The notes beneath the pieces are model-generated. The model saw nothing but the letters and a program-made list of their open reading frames with translations. It was not told the origin of the DNA and searched no databases. The position numbers and the translations under genes were made by a program. From the NCBI GenBank assembly GCA_963844625.1, contig CAWJPF010000027.1, positions 1-64,000 on the forward strand: a stretch of DNA of 64,000 nt. The letters run 5' to 3'. Shown one piece after another: positions 53,477-62,545 of the stretch. The stretch comes from Palsa-504 sp963844625. GTDB taxonomy: Bacteria > Actinomycetota > Actinomycetes > Streptosporangiales > Streptosporangiaceae. How positions within the stretch are numbered: the stretch's first letter is position 1; each line of letters opens with the position of its first letter.

Positions 53477-53802
53477 CCGTGCAGGTTCGCATCCCCACCA
53501 TCCTGCGGTCCTACACCGGCGGCGCGGCGGAGGTGCCCGCCTCGGCCGGGACCCTCCGCGAGGTCATCGTCGGCCTGGAGGCCGCCTACCCGGGCCTGGG
53601 CGGCCGGATCATCGATGACGGCGGCAACCTGCGCCGGTTCGTCAACGTGTACGTGGGTGACGAAGACGTCCGGTTCGCACAGGGGCTGGACACCCCGGTG
53701 GCGGCGGGATCGCGGGTTTCTGTGATCCCCGCGGTGGCGGGCGGCGCTCTCGGCGCTCGCGGCGCTCTCGGTCCTGAAGCCGGTATTGGCCAGATGGCGT
53801 GA
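53473..53802 (+). CDS. CysO/MoaD-like ubiquitin-fold sulfur carrier protein with C-terminal tail
   Basis: 109 residues. The first 91 match CysO-type carriers: VQVRIPTILRSYTGGAAEVP, RRFVNVYVGDEDVRFAQGLD and the diglycine end VSVIPAVAGG. CysO carries sulfur as a C-terminal thiocarboxylate for cysteine synthesis by CysM, after release by the Mec protease. Here 18 extra residues (ALGARGALGPEAGIGQMA) follow the diglycine, so the carrier could not be thiocarboxylated until trimmed. GTG 53473 overlaps the thrC stop. No cysM or mec is in the window. Confidence 0.85.
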   Translation: MTVQVRIPTILRSYTGGAAEVPASAGTLREVIVGLEAAYPGLGGRIIDDGGNLRRFVNVYVGDEDVRFAQGLDTPVAAGSRVSVIPAVAGGALGARGALGPEAGIGQMA

Positions 53803-53983
53803 TTGGTGGGTAAGTGGCGTCAGCCGCGCTCGGCACAAGGTAAGGTCAATTCCGGTCGCCGTCTGACGGGGACGGGGTTTGTGCCTTATGCACGTAGCCG
53901 TTCTCACCGGGTCGCGATCGACGGGCTCCGCGGTTGCAAGGGGCGGAGCCCGAGGCCCGAGCGCAGTTAGGGAGTTGTTTGGA

Positions 53984-54187
53984 ATGGCTCAGGGCACCGT
54001 CAAGTGGTTTAACCCGGACAAGGGATACGGCTTCATCGCCGTCGACGGTGGCAAGGACGTCTTTGTCCACTTCTCAGCGATCCAGTCAGATGGCTATCGC
54101 ACCCTCGAAGAGGGACAAAGGGTCGAGTTCGAGATCACGCAAAGCGACCGGGGCGCGCAGGCCGATAAGGTGCACGTGGTCTCGTAG
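53984..54187 (+). CDS. Cold-shock protein, CspA family
   Basis: A 67-residue OB-fold protein with both RNA-binding motifs: KWFNPDKGYGFIAV (RNP1) and DVFVHFSAI (RNP2). It binds single-stranded RNA/DNA and melts secondary structure. ATG 53984 starts the family-length protein; a longer frame upstream is not conserved. The roughly 150-base leader between 53830 and 53983 is long, as usual for csp mRNAs. A strong GC-rich terminator follows. A second csp gene lies at 56.65 kb beyond groEL. Confidence 0.95.
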   Translation: MAQGTVKWFNPDKGYGFIAVDGGKDVFVHFSAIQSDGYRTLEEGQRVEFEITQSDRGAQADKVHVVS

Positions 54188-54238
54188 CTTCGCTCGTGGT
54201 CCCGGCTTGGCGTGGGGCCACGGTTTTGCCAGATTCAC

Positions 54239-54294
54239 CTGATCGGCCCGGCCCGGCCGGCCCGGCCCGGCCTTTTGAGGGCCGGGCCGATCAG
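54239..54294 (+). terminator. Terminator of the first csp gene
   Basis: 16-bp inverted repeat CTGATCGGCCCGGCCC (54239-54254) with its complement at 54279-54294, around a GC-rich loop of further GGCC repeats, followed by TTTTAC. A rare case here with a T-run. Confidence 0.8.
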
Positions 54295-54408
54295 TTTTAC
54301 TCCCCGTCTCCATGGCGGCGCGCGTCACCCGGCGGGCGCCAGCCTGCCCCCGGGGCGACGGCCTGCCTGGCCTCTGCGTGCCCTCTTCCTGGGTCTTTAC
54401 CCCTGGCG

Positions 54409-54435
54409 TTTGCACTCTCCCTATGAGAGTGCTAA
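54409..54435. promoter_or_regulatory. CIRCE element 1 upstream of groEL
   Basis: TTTGCACTC-N9-GAGTGCTAA, one mismatch from the consensus TTAGCACTC-N9-GAGTGCTAA bound by HrcA. It lies about 155 bases before the groEL ATG. Confidence 0.9.
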
Positions 54436-54443
54436 ACATGAAC

Positions 54444-54470
54444 CTGGCACTCTCCTTATGCGAGTGCCAG
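54444..54470. promoter_or_regulatory. CIRCE element 2 upstream of groEL
   Basis: CTGGCACTC-N9-GAGTGCCAG, a self-complementary variant keeping the GCACTC/GAGTGC core, eight bases after element 1. Two tandem CIRCEs suggest tight HrcA repression. Confidence 0.85.
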
Positions 54471-54590
54471 CATGATGGCGGAATCGAGCGATGAGGCACG
54501 GCTTCGCGGCAGGAAGGGACTGTCCGCGGGAGTGCCGTCCGTCGCGGGCGTCGGCTCGATCCGCGCGTACGCCACGGAGGACTGGAGCCT

Positions 54591-56216
<1,626 letters not shown>

Positions 56217-56253
56217 TCGTCCGAAGTCTCGGTCTTCAAGCAGTAAGTTCCAC

Positions 56254-56286
56254 CCAGGCGGCCCGGGGTTTCCCCGGGCCGCCTGG
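56254..56286 (+). terminator. groEL terminator
   Basis: Perfect 15-bp stem (CCAGGCGGCCCGGGG and complement) with a TTT loop, 38 bases after the groEL stop, running into the tandem GGCCTTTT repeats. Confidence 0.8.
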
Positions 56287-56352
56287 CCTTTTCGGCCGGC
56301 CTGGCCTTTTCGCGGCCGGCCTGGCCTTTTCGCGGGCCGCCTGGCCTTTTCG
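56282..56352 (+). repeat. Four tandem CCTGGCCTTTTCG units
   Basis: CCTGGCCTTTTCG occurs at 56282, 56300, 56320 and 56340 (periods 18, 20, 20), with GC-rich linkers. Each unit is a short GGCC stem followed by TTTT, so the array may act as backup terminators. From here to 56651 no gene is seen; the last part is probably the leader of the next csp gene. Confidence 0.65.
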
Positions 56353-56651
56353 CGGGCGGTGCGCGTTGCGGCGCGTCGCTCGCCATGGCCCTGTCTCGTT
56401 TACCCCGATGATCCCGGTGATCCCGGTAAACCCCTCGGTCCCTCCCATCTCGGGTCCCGTGGCTGGCGCGAACTCCGAACCGGGGCCGCGGGATACTCTT
56501 CGCGCCGGACTGACGTGCGGTTACCCCAAGCCGGCCATTAACGAAGCTGCGGTACGGCGTCCCGGACCGATAGCCTTGGAAGTGCCCATAGCATCCTGTC
56601 GGTCGCCCGATCGCTGGTTGTTGTTAGTTCTCTTCAACGTGAGGTCAGCGC

Positions 56652-57041
56652 GTGCCTACCGGCAAGGTCAAGTGGTACGACTCCGACAAGGGGTATGGCT
56701 TCCTCGCCCGCGATGACGGCGGTGAGGTCTTCGTGCATTCATCGGCGCTGCCCGCGGGGACAACCGCGCTGCGGCAGGGGCAGCGGGTGGAGTTCGGGGT
56801 CGCCGAAGGACGCAGGGGAGCGCAAGCCCTCCAGGTCAGGATCCTTGAGCCGCCGCCCACCGTCACCGTCGCCAAGCAGCCCCGTAAGACGCCGGACGAG
56901 ATGGTCGTAATCGTCGAGGACCTGATCAAGCTGCTCGACGACACCTCGACGACCTACCGCCGCGGCAAGCCGCTAGACGCCAAGGAGGCGAAGAAGGTGG
57001 CCGCGGTCCTGCGCGGGGTGGCCGACGACATCGAGCCCTGA
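56652..57041 (+). CDS. Cold-shock-domain protein with C-terminal extension
   Basis: 129 residues. The first 65 are a cold-shock domain (KVKWYDSDKGYGFLARDDGG with RNP1, EVFVHSSALPAGT with a His-Ser variant of RNP2). A helical extension of about 60 residues follows (RKTPDEMVVIVEDLIKLLDD, KEAKKVAAVLRGVADDIEP). The longer form is known from actinomycetes and is distinct from CspA; the tail's role is unknown. GTG 56652 fixes the csp-like start. A palindromic terminator follows at 57053. Confidence 0.9.
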   Translation: MPTGKVKWYDSDKGYGFLARDDGGEVFVHSSALPAGTTALRQGQRVEFGVAEGRRGAQALQVRILEPPPTVTVAKQPRKTPDEMVVIVEDLIKLLDDTSTTYRRGKPLDAKEAKKVAAVLRGVADDIEP

Positions 57042-57052
57042 GCGCTAGGGCC

Positions 57053-57076
57053 CTGTCCCGTAGATCTACGGGACAG
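57053..57076. terminator. Bidirectional palindromic terminator
   Basis: CTGTCCCGTAGA and its complement form a perfect 24-bp palindrome, 12 bases after the csp stop and 4 bases before the end of the opposing MFS gene. Confidence 0.75.
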
Positions 57077-57079
57077 ACC

Positions 57080-58765
57080 TTAGCGGTCACGGCGGGTTCG
57101 CTGCGGCGGGAGCGGTTCGCTCGTGTGCTGCGCGAGCACTCGCCGCCTGCGTTTGGTGACTAGCGTGACGAGGGCGGCGGTCAGGCCGCCGGCCGCGATG
57201 GCCAGGCCGACCTGGCCGTTGTCCAGCATCGAGACCAGCACGCCGACCAGGCTGCCCGCCACGTTCGCCACCTGGTTGATCGTCTCCGAGACCGCGAACG
57301 CTGACGACCGGATCTCCTCGCCGATCTCCCGCTGCACCGTGGAGTCAAGCGCCAGCTTGGCCAGGCCAGCGGCGAGCGCGGCGGTGAACGCCACCGCGAT
57401 GGCCGCCTCCAGGCTGAAGAAAAAGGCACAGACCGCGGTCACGATCGGCGCCACGGTGAGCATGGCGAACAAGATGAACTGCGGCGCCCGGGCGCGGAGC
57501 AGCGAGCCGATGGCCATCGCGGCCAGGCCGCCGGCCGCGGCCGCCGCTACCAGACCGCCGAGCGCGAGGTTATGCGAGACGCCGAAGTGTCCAGTGCGCA
57601 GGAAGAACGCCAGGAAGAAGATCATGTAGCCGGAGAACGCGCGCAGCACCGCGTTGCCGCTCATCGCCTCGGCTACCACCGGGCCTACGTTGGCCAGGCT
57701 CCGCCACCGGCGGGTTCCCCTCGCGGCCTTCGGTCCGGCGGACCCGGTTGGCCCGGGAGCCCCTGAGGGCACACGGCCTGGGCCTGGTGGCAGGGCGGCA
57801 GGTTCGAACGGGATCGTGCCGCCAGCGCGAGCAGATCCCGCCGTCGAGGGTTCGGTCGTCCAGGGGTCGGCCGTCCACGGTTCGGTGGCGGGCGAGTCCG
57901 GGTATCGCTCACGCCCGTTGGGCGGAGAAGCGGGCCGCGCCGCGGCCGACCGAGCCGCAGCCGGGCCAGCCGCGGCCGTAGCCGGGCCAGCCGCGGCCGG
58001 GCCAGCCGCGGCCGCGTCCGGGGCCGGCGGCGTCACGGGGGGAACGACCGGCACGTCGACCTGGTCGGGGAGCCGCAAGGCGATGAACATGGCGGCGAGG
58101 TAAATCAGCGTGCCGACCCGGAGCACCCAGGCGGCGCCGGCCGTCGCCTGAATCCCCGCTGCGAGCACGCCGGCCAGTATGGACGCGATCAGGGCCACCA
58201 GCTGCGATCGCGCGTTGGCCGTCACCAGGCTGATCTCAGCGGGCAGCAGCCGCGGCGTCACCGACGCGCGGGCCACGCCGTACGCCTTCTGCAGCACGAG
58301 GATGCCGAACGCGGCGGGCAGCAGCGTCACCGGGCTGTTGATGGCGGCTGACATACCCCAGCACAGCAGGCCCCGAGCCAGCAGTGTGCCGGCCAGCAGG
58401 TAGCGCCGGCCTTGCTGCAGGCGGTCGAGAGCGGGCCCGATGAACGGCGCGAGCACCGCGAACGGGGCCATCGTCACCAGCAGGAAGAGCACGACCTTGC
58501 CGCGAGCCTGATCCACGGACGTGCTGAAGAAGATCGTCCCGGCCAGCGAGACGGCCACGAAGGCGTCTCCCGCGCCGCCGGCTGCGGTCAGCTCGATGAG
58601 CGTGGACAGTCCGGTCCGGCCGGCCCCGGAAGCGCCCGTCACCCGGTGCACGAAGCCGCCGGTCTTGCGGGTCGCGGTGGCGCCCGCGCGGGCGCTGGAC
58701 CGCACCGCGCCGCCCGTGGCGCGGGCCGCGTTACCGGTTCGCCGCACCGCCTCGGACATCCACAT
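57080..58765 (-). CDS. MFS-type transporter with long Pro/Ala-rich central loop
   Basis: 561 residues. Two six-TM halves are joined by an unusually long cytoplasmic loop of about 120 residues rich in Pro, Ala and Gly (around 57715-58060). Segments such as TLIYLAAMFIALRLPDQVDV and FSGYMIFFLAFFLRTGHFGV mark the halves. A basic N-terminus (RRTGNAARATGGAVRSSARA) precedes TM1. Substrate unknown. ATG 58765 is favoured over upstream codons to 58885, which would overlap the divergent promoter; ATG 58759 is close behind. Neighbour of a divergent DUF3027 gene. Confidence 0.8.
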   Translation of the reverse strand: MWMSEAVRRTGNAARATGGAVRSSARAGATATRKTGGFVHRVTGASGAGRTGLSTLIELTAAGGAGDAFVAVSLAGTIFFSTSVDQARGKVVLFLLVTMAPFAVLAPFIGPALDRLQQGRRYLLAGTLLARGLLCWGMSAAINSPVTLLPAAFGILVLQKAYGVARASVTPRLLPAEISLVTANARSQLVALIASILAGVLAAGIQATAGAAWVLRVGTLIYLAAMFIALRLPDQVDVPVVPPVTPPAPDAAAAGPAAAGPATAAAGPAAARSAAARPASPPNGRERYPDSPATEPWTADPWTTEPSTAGSARAGGTIPFEPAALPPGPGRVPSGAPGPTGSAGPKAARGTRRWRSLANVGPVVAEAMSGNAVLRAFSGYMIFFLAFFLRTGHFGVSHNLALGGLVAAAAAGGLAAMAIGSLLRARAPQFILFAMLTVAPIVTAVCAFFFSLEAAIAVAFTAALAAGLAKLALDSTVQREIGEEIRSSAFAVSETINQVANVAGSLVGVLVSMLDNGQVGLAIAAGGLTAALVTLVTKRRRRVLAQHTSEPLPPQRTRRDR

Positions 58766-58868
58766 GTAACCAGTATTCTTGGTTATTGCCAGTGCAGCGA
58801 GCCGGCCTCCGCAGCAAACGACGGGTAACCGCCCCAGGCGTCTGCGTAATGAGTGAGAATTGGGAGCC

Positions 58869-59711
58869 GTGAGCCCTACCCGCACCCGTACCAGGGAACC
58901 AGATCAGGCGTGCGCTGAGGCCGTCGACCTCGCGCGGGACGCCGTCGTCGCCATCGTGGGCGCGGACGTGGTCGGCGACCATCTCGGCGTGCAGGCCGAA
59001 GGCGAGCGCATCGTCACCCACCTGTTCGACTGCACTGATCCGGCCTACACGGGCTGGCGATGGGCGGTGACCGTGGTCCGGGCCCCTAGGGCCAAGGCCG
59101 TCACGGTCAGCGAGACGGTGCTGCTGCCCGGATCGGATGCCCTGCTCGCGCCGGACTGGGTTCCGTGGCACGACCGGGTCCGGCCCGGAGATCTCGGCGT
59201 GGGCGACCTAATGCCGGCCGCGCCGGACGATGAGCGGCTGGTCCCGCTGGTCGTGCTGGAAGGCGACGACGCCGTCACCGACTGGTACGCCGCGGCCGAG
59301 GAGGACGGGCCGGCGGAACCCGCTGAGCTGCCCGCGCCTGGGCGCTCCCGCGTGCTTTCCGCCATCGGCCGCGAGGACACGACCGAGCGCTGGTACTCCA
59401 GCGAGCACGGGCCGCGGACACCGCTGGCGCATGCGGCTCCCGCCCACTGCATCAGCTGCGGCTTCTTCGTGCCGTTGAGCGGCGAGCTGGGCAGGCTCTT
59501 CGGTGCCTGTGCCAACGAGTACGCGCCGGACGACGGCCGCGTCGTGTCGGCTGATCACGGCTGCGGGGCACATTCGGAGTCAATGGCCACCGAGGCGGCG
59601 GCCCGCGCGGCGGTGCCGGTCATCGACGAGTTCGGTTACGATCTCGTCGACCTGCCCGGCGTTTCGGTGGAAGAGACGGTATTCGAGCCGTTGTCTCGCG
59701 GCGCCGACTGA
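58869..59711 (+). CDS. DUF3027 family protein
   Basis: A 280-residue soluble actinobacterial protein. Conserved blocks are VVGDHLGVQAEGERIVTHLF, FDCTDPAYTGWRWAVTVVRA and LLPGSDALLAPDWVPWHDRV. The C-terminal CISCGFFVPLSGELGRLFGA and CANEYAPDDGRVVSADHGCG carry four Cys that could bind a metal. Function unknown; the family is confined to actinomycetes. GTG 58869 has GGGAG upstream. The end overlaps the opposing DUF2530 gene by 76 bases. Confidence 0.88.
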   Translation: MSPTRTRTREPDQACAEAVDLARDAVVAIVGADVVGDHLGVQAEGERIVTHLFDCTDPAYTGWRWAVTVVRAPRAKAVTVSETVLLPGSDALLAPDWVPWHDRVRPGDLGVGDLMPAAPDDERLVPLVVLEGDDAVTDWYAAAEEDGPAEPAELPAPGRSRVLSAIGREDTTERWYSSEHGPRTPLAHAAPAHCISCGFFVPLSGELGRLFGACANEYAPDDGRVVSADHGCGAHSESMATEAAARAAVPVIDEFGYDLVDLPGVSVEETVFEPLSRGAD

Positions 59712-59983
59712 TCCCGCTGACCGCGCGCCCTGGATTCCGCTGACCTGGCCCTGGAGCGCTTCAGCCGAGGCGTGTACCAGAGCCCGAACAGTCCCATGGC
59801 GAGCCCGGCCACGCAGGTCCAGATCCACCACCGCAGATCGGCCCGCAGGCTGTCGCGGATGATCAGCAGGACGACAAGCGCGATGGCCCACGCGATCGTG
59901 CCGACGACCGCGACCAGCTGGTCGTTCGCTTCGAGCGGCGGCGGCGGCGACAGGCGCGTCGCCGGCTCGCGGGTTGGCTTCAC
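59636..59983 (-). CDS. DUF2530 family membrane protein
   Basis: 115 residues with two TM helices (LVAVVGTIAWAIALVVLLII and WWIWTCVAGLAMGLFGLWY, about residues 24-66) and a basic cytoplasmic tail. PPPLEANDQLVAVVGTIAW is the DUF2530 signature. GTG 59983 is preceded at six bases by TAGCCT, so it is leaderless. Overlapping its 3' tail with the DUF3027 end is plausible, as the tail is low-complexity. Function unknown. Confidence 0.8.
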   Translation of the reverse strand: MKPTREPATRLSPPPPLEANDQLVAVVGTIAWAIALVVLLIIRDSLRADLRWWIWTCVAGLAMGLFGLWYTPRLKRSRARSAESRARGQRDQSAPRDNGSNTVSSTETPGRSTRS

Positions 59984-59989
59984 CCTTGT

Positions 59990-59995
59990 AGGCTA
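59990..59995 (-). promoter_or_regulatory. Leaderless -10 box (TAGCCT)
   Basis: TAGCCT, six bases, then GTG 59983 on the minus strand, without a Shine-Dalgarno. Confidence 0.45.
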
Positions 59996-60121
59996 CGAGG
60001 TCACGCGGAGCCTGACGGCCAGGCCGCACGATCGCCTGATACGAGCGGGGCGGCTGCGTACGGTCCGCAACCGTGATGTACTTAGTTCACGCTCTAGGCT
60101 GGCCGACGAAGGTTCAAGACG

Positions 60122-60691
60122 ATGACAGCTACGCGGACCAGGACTGATGCCGGGCTGGCCACCGCTCTCCGTATCTCCGTGAGCAGGCTGGCGAGGCGCC
60201 TGCGCGCTCAGCGCACCCTGTCCGGCCTGACCGAGGCAGTGCTCTCAGAGACCCAGCTGGCCGCCTTGTCCGCCCTGGAAGTTCACCATGCGATGACCCC
60301 GGGTGAGCTGGCCGAGCACGAGAAGGTGCAGCCGCCCTCGATGACCCGGGTCATCGCCCTGCTCACCGAGCGCAACCTGGTGGTCAAGTCACCGCACCCG
60401 ACCGACGGGCGCCAGGTGATCCTCACCGTCACCGAGGAGGGACGGGCGGTCGTGCAACGGGTCCGGCGCCGGAAGGATGCCTGGCTCGCCCAGCGGCTGG
60501 CCGAGCTGACCGCGGCGGAACGCGCCACGCTCCGGGCGGCGGTACCCATCCTGGAGAAGCTGAGCCAGTCGTTACCCGCCGCGTTTCACGAGGCCGGATC
60601 AGCGCGCAGCGGCCAGCTCACGAGTGAGGAGTACCGTGGCTGCTCGCTGCGTCCGAGTTCGGTGCCCCCGAGGCGGCTGCGGACCAGGTGA
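60122..60691 (+). CDS. MarR-family transcriptional regulator
   Basis: 189 residues. The winged HTH reads AMTPGELAEHEKVQPPSMTR and VIALLTERNLVVKSPHPTDG, with the wing DGRQVILTVTEEGRAVV, the classical MarR pattern at residues about 58-110. The dimerisation helices flank it. ATG 60122. The last about 35 codons overlap the opposing thpR gene and are Arg-rich and not family-like, so the functional end may be near residue 155. Ligand and targets unknown; it could autoregulate through the AT-richer patch at 60070-60100. Confidence 0.88.
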   Translation: MTATRTRTDAGLATALRISVSRLARRLRAQRTLSGLTEAVLSETQLAALSALEVHHAMTPGELAEHEKVQPPSMTRVIALLTERNLVVKSPHPTDGRQVILTVTEEGRAVVQRVRRRKDAWLAQRLAELTAAERATLRAAVPILEKLSQSLPAAFHEAGSARSGQLTSEEYRGCSLRPSSVPPRRLRTR

Positions 60692-61173
60692 ACACGGTCG
60701 GCCGTCCACGGCTGTCCCTGGTAGCTGGCCAGCGCCGCGACCAGGCCGGTAACATCGGCGGGCGTACGGCACCGGGCGAGGGTCATATGCGGCTGGAAGC
60801 GACGCGTCTTGCCCGGCGGCCGGGTACCCGCGCGGCTCGCCCCTGCGGCGACGGACTCAGCCAGCCGCGCGAGGGTCTCGCAGTCGCCGGACAAGCCGCT
60901 CCACAGGACGTTAGCCCGGTCGGCGGCCGGGAACGCGCCCGCGCCCGAGAAGGCCAGCCGGATCTTGTGATAGCGCCGTGCGGCGCGTTCCAGGCGCGGC
61001 ATCAACCGGGCCACGGTGGGCTCGTCGACCTGGCCGAGGAAGGCCAGGGTCACGTGCCAGGCCTCCCGGTTGGTCCAGCGGAGGTCCTCCTGCCTGGCGC
61101 GGAGCGGACCGACCTGGGCATCAAGCTCATCGAGGACGGCCGCCGGCGGGGCGATGGCCACGAACAGCCGCAT
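60586..61173 (-). CDS. thpR: RNA 2',3'-cyclic phosphodiesterase (2H family)
   Basis: 195 residues. Two catalytic H-x-T motifs, WHVTLAFLGQVDEPTV (about residue 40) and FQPHMTLARCRTP (about residue 130), define the 2H phosphoesterase ThpR/LigT. It opens 2',3'-cyclic phosphates of RNA ends. ATG 61173 (MRLFVAIAPPAAVLDELD) is the usual family start; the frame extends to 61293 without similarity. The 3' end overlaps the MarR gene. Confidence 0.9.
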   Translation of the reverse strand: MRLFVAIAPPAAVLDELDAQVGPLRARQEDLRWTNREAWHVTLAFLGQVDEPTVARLMPRLERAARRYHKIRLAFSGAGAFPAADRANVLWSGLSGDCETLARLAESVAAGASRAGTRPPGKTRRFQPHMTLARCRTPADVTGLVAALASYQGQPWTADRVHLVRSRLGGTELGRSEQPRYSSLVSWPLRADPAS

Positions 61174-61328
61174 CACATCACCCGCGGCCGCGCCGGACCG
61201 CTTGACCCCCTCGTACGTCCGGTGAGCTAAACCCGTATGCGGGGAGTGAGCCGGCGTGCTGAGCAGTTCGGCCCGGTGGGCGTTGTCACCCATGATCCAC
61301 CTCGGATCTCGTCTCGCCTGCAGGTATA

Positions 61329-61334
61329 TAGGCT
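61329..61334 (+). promoter_or_regulatory. Leaderless -10 box (TAGGCT)
   Basis: TAGGCT followed by exactly six bases and GTG 61341; no ribosome-binding site. It supports expression of the very short gene that follows. Confidence 0.5.
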
Positions 61335-61340
61335 GTCATC

Positions 61341-61424
61341 GTGAACCGGCTGCCCCGATGGCTGCTTCCGGCCGTGCTCGCGCTCCTGGTGCTTACGGTA
61401 TTGATCGGATCGGTCATCCGCTAG
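61341..61424 (+). CDS. 27-residue single-TM membrane peptide
   Basis: A GTG-initiated frame encodes MNRLPRWLLPAVLALLVLTV and LIGSVIR, then TAG. A basic start, one 18-20-residue hydrophobic helix and a positive end make a small membrane protein. A TAGGCT -10 box sits exactly six bases before the start. The stop overlaps the serC stop on the other strand by three bases. Function unknown; conservation has not been tested. Confidence 0.5.
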   Translation: MNRLPRWLLPAVLALLVLTVLIGSVIR

Positions 61425-62545
61425 CTGCGCAGACGCTCGGCCACGTAGTCGATGCAGGCGGTGAGGGCAGCCACGTCCGCCGGATCGACTGCGGGGAACA
61501 TTCCGATTCGTAGCTGATTGCGGCCCAGCTTCCGGTAGGACTCCGTGTCGACGATGCCGTTCGCCCGCAAGGCCGCCGCTATGTCGTCCGCGGACACCCC
61601 GTTGGCGACATCGATCGTCCCGACGACCTGCGAGCGTTGCGCGGGATCGGCGACGAACGGGTCAGCGTACGCCGCCTTCTCCGCCCACGTATACAGTATG
61701 GCAGCCGATCGCGCGGTCCGGGCCGTGGTCCAGGGCAGGCCGCCGTGGCTGAGCATCCACTCGATCTGATCGGCGAGCAGGAACAGCGTCGCGACGGCGG
61801 GCGTGTTGTACGTCTGATCCCTGGCCGCGTTCTCTAGCGCGATCCGCAGCGAGAGGAAGTCGGGTATGTACCGACCGCTCGCGGCTATCTCGTGCACCCG
61901 CTCGACGGCGCCCGGGGACATCAGGGCGATCCAGAGCCCGCCATCGGAACCCAGGCCCTTCTGCGGGGCGAAGTAGTAGACGTCGAAGTCCCGAGCCCGC
62001 ACCGGCAGGCCGCCGGCGGCGCTGGTCGCGTCGACCAGGATCAGGGACCCGGAATCGGCGCCAGGCACGCGCCCGACTGGCATCGCGACGCCGGTCGAGG
62101 TCTCGTTATGGGTCAGCGCGTAGGCGTCCGCTCCCGGCTCCGGCCAGGGGACCGGGTGCGTGCCCAGGGCGGACTCGACGACGGTCGGTTCGGATAGCCA
62201 GGGCGCACGGCGGGCCAGGGTCGCGAACCGCGCCGAGAACTCGCCGAAGCTCAGGTGCTGCGAGTGCTCGCGGATGAGCCCGGACGTCGCCATCTCCCAG
62301 AACGCGCTGGTGCCCCCGTTGCCGAGTACGACGGTGTAGCCGTCGGGCAAGCTGAACAACTCGGCCAGCCCGGTACGGATCCTTCGCACCAGCGAGCTGA
62401 CCGGCGGCTGGCGGTGCGACGTACCGAGATAGACCGGCCCCGAGGCCGCGAGCGCGGCTAGCTGCTCGGGGCGGATCTTGGCGGGACCGCTGCCGAACCT
62501 GCCGTCTTCAGGCTTGAGCTGTGCCGGGATCACGATAGTGCTCAT
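61421..62545 (-). CDS. serC: Phosphoserine aminotransferase
   Basis: A 374-residue PLP enzyme of the actinobacterial SerC type, converting 3-phosphohydroxypyruvate and glutamate to phosphoserine. The PLP Lys is in VYYFAPQKGLGSDGGLWIAL, with FGSGPAKIRPEQLAAL at the start and ALTHNETSTGVAMPVG in the cofactor pocket. ATG 62545 lies six bases after TAGGCT, so it can be made from a leaderless message. It also overlaps the citrate-synthase stop (GTGATG), allowing coupled translation. The 3' end touches the 27-residue gene. Confidence 0.92.
   Translation of the reverse strand: MSTIVIPAQLKPEDGRFGSGPAKIRPEQLAALAASGPVYLGTSHRQPPVSSLVRRIRTGLAELFSLPDGYTVVLGNGGTSAFWEMATSGLIREHSQHLSFGEFSARFATLARRAPWLSEPTVVESALGTHPVPWPEPGADAYALTHNETSTGVAMPVGRVPGADSGSLILVDATSAAGGLPVRARDFDVYYFAPQKGLGSDGGLWIALMSPGAVERVHEIAASGRYIPDFLSLRIALENAARDQTYNTPAVATLFLLADQIEWMLSHGGLPWTTARTARSAAILYTWAEKAAYADPFVADPAQRSQVVGTIDVANGVSADDIAAALRANGIVDTESYRKLGRNQLRIGMFPAVDPADVAALTACIDYVAERLRS

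Noticed and set aside
53879..53983. 35-codon N-terminal extension of CspA
   Set aside because: Not conserved in the 67-residue family; more likely the long 5' leader typical of csp mRNAs.
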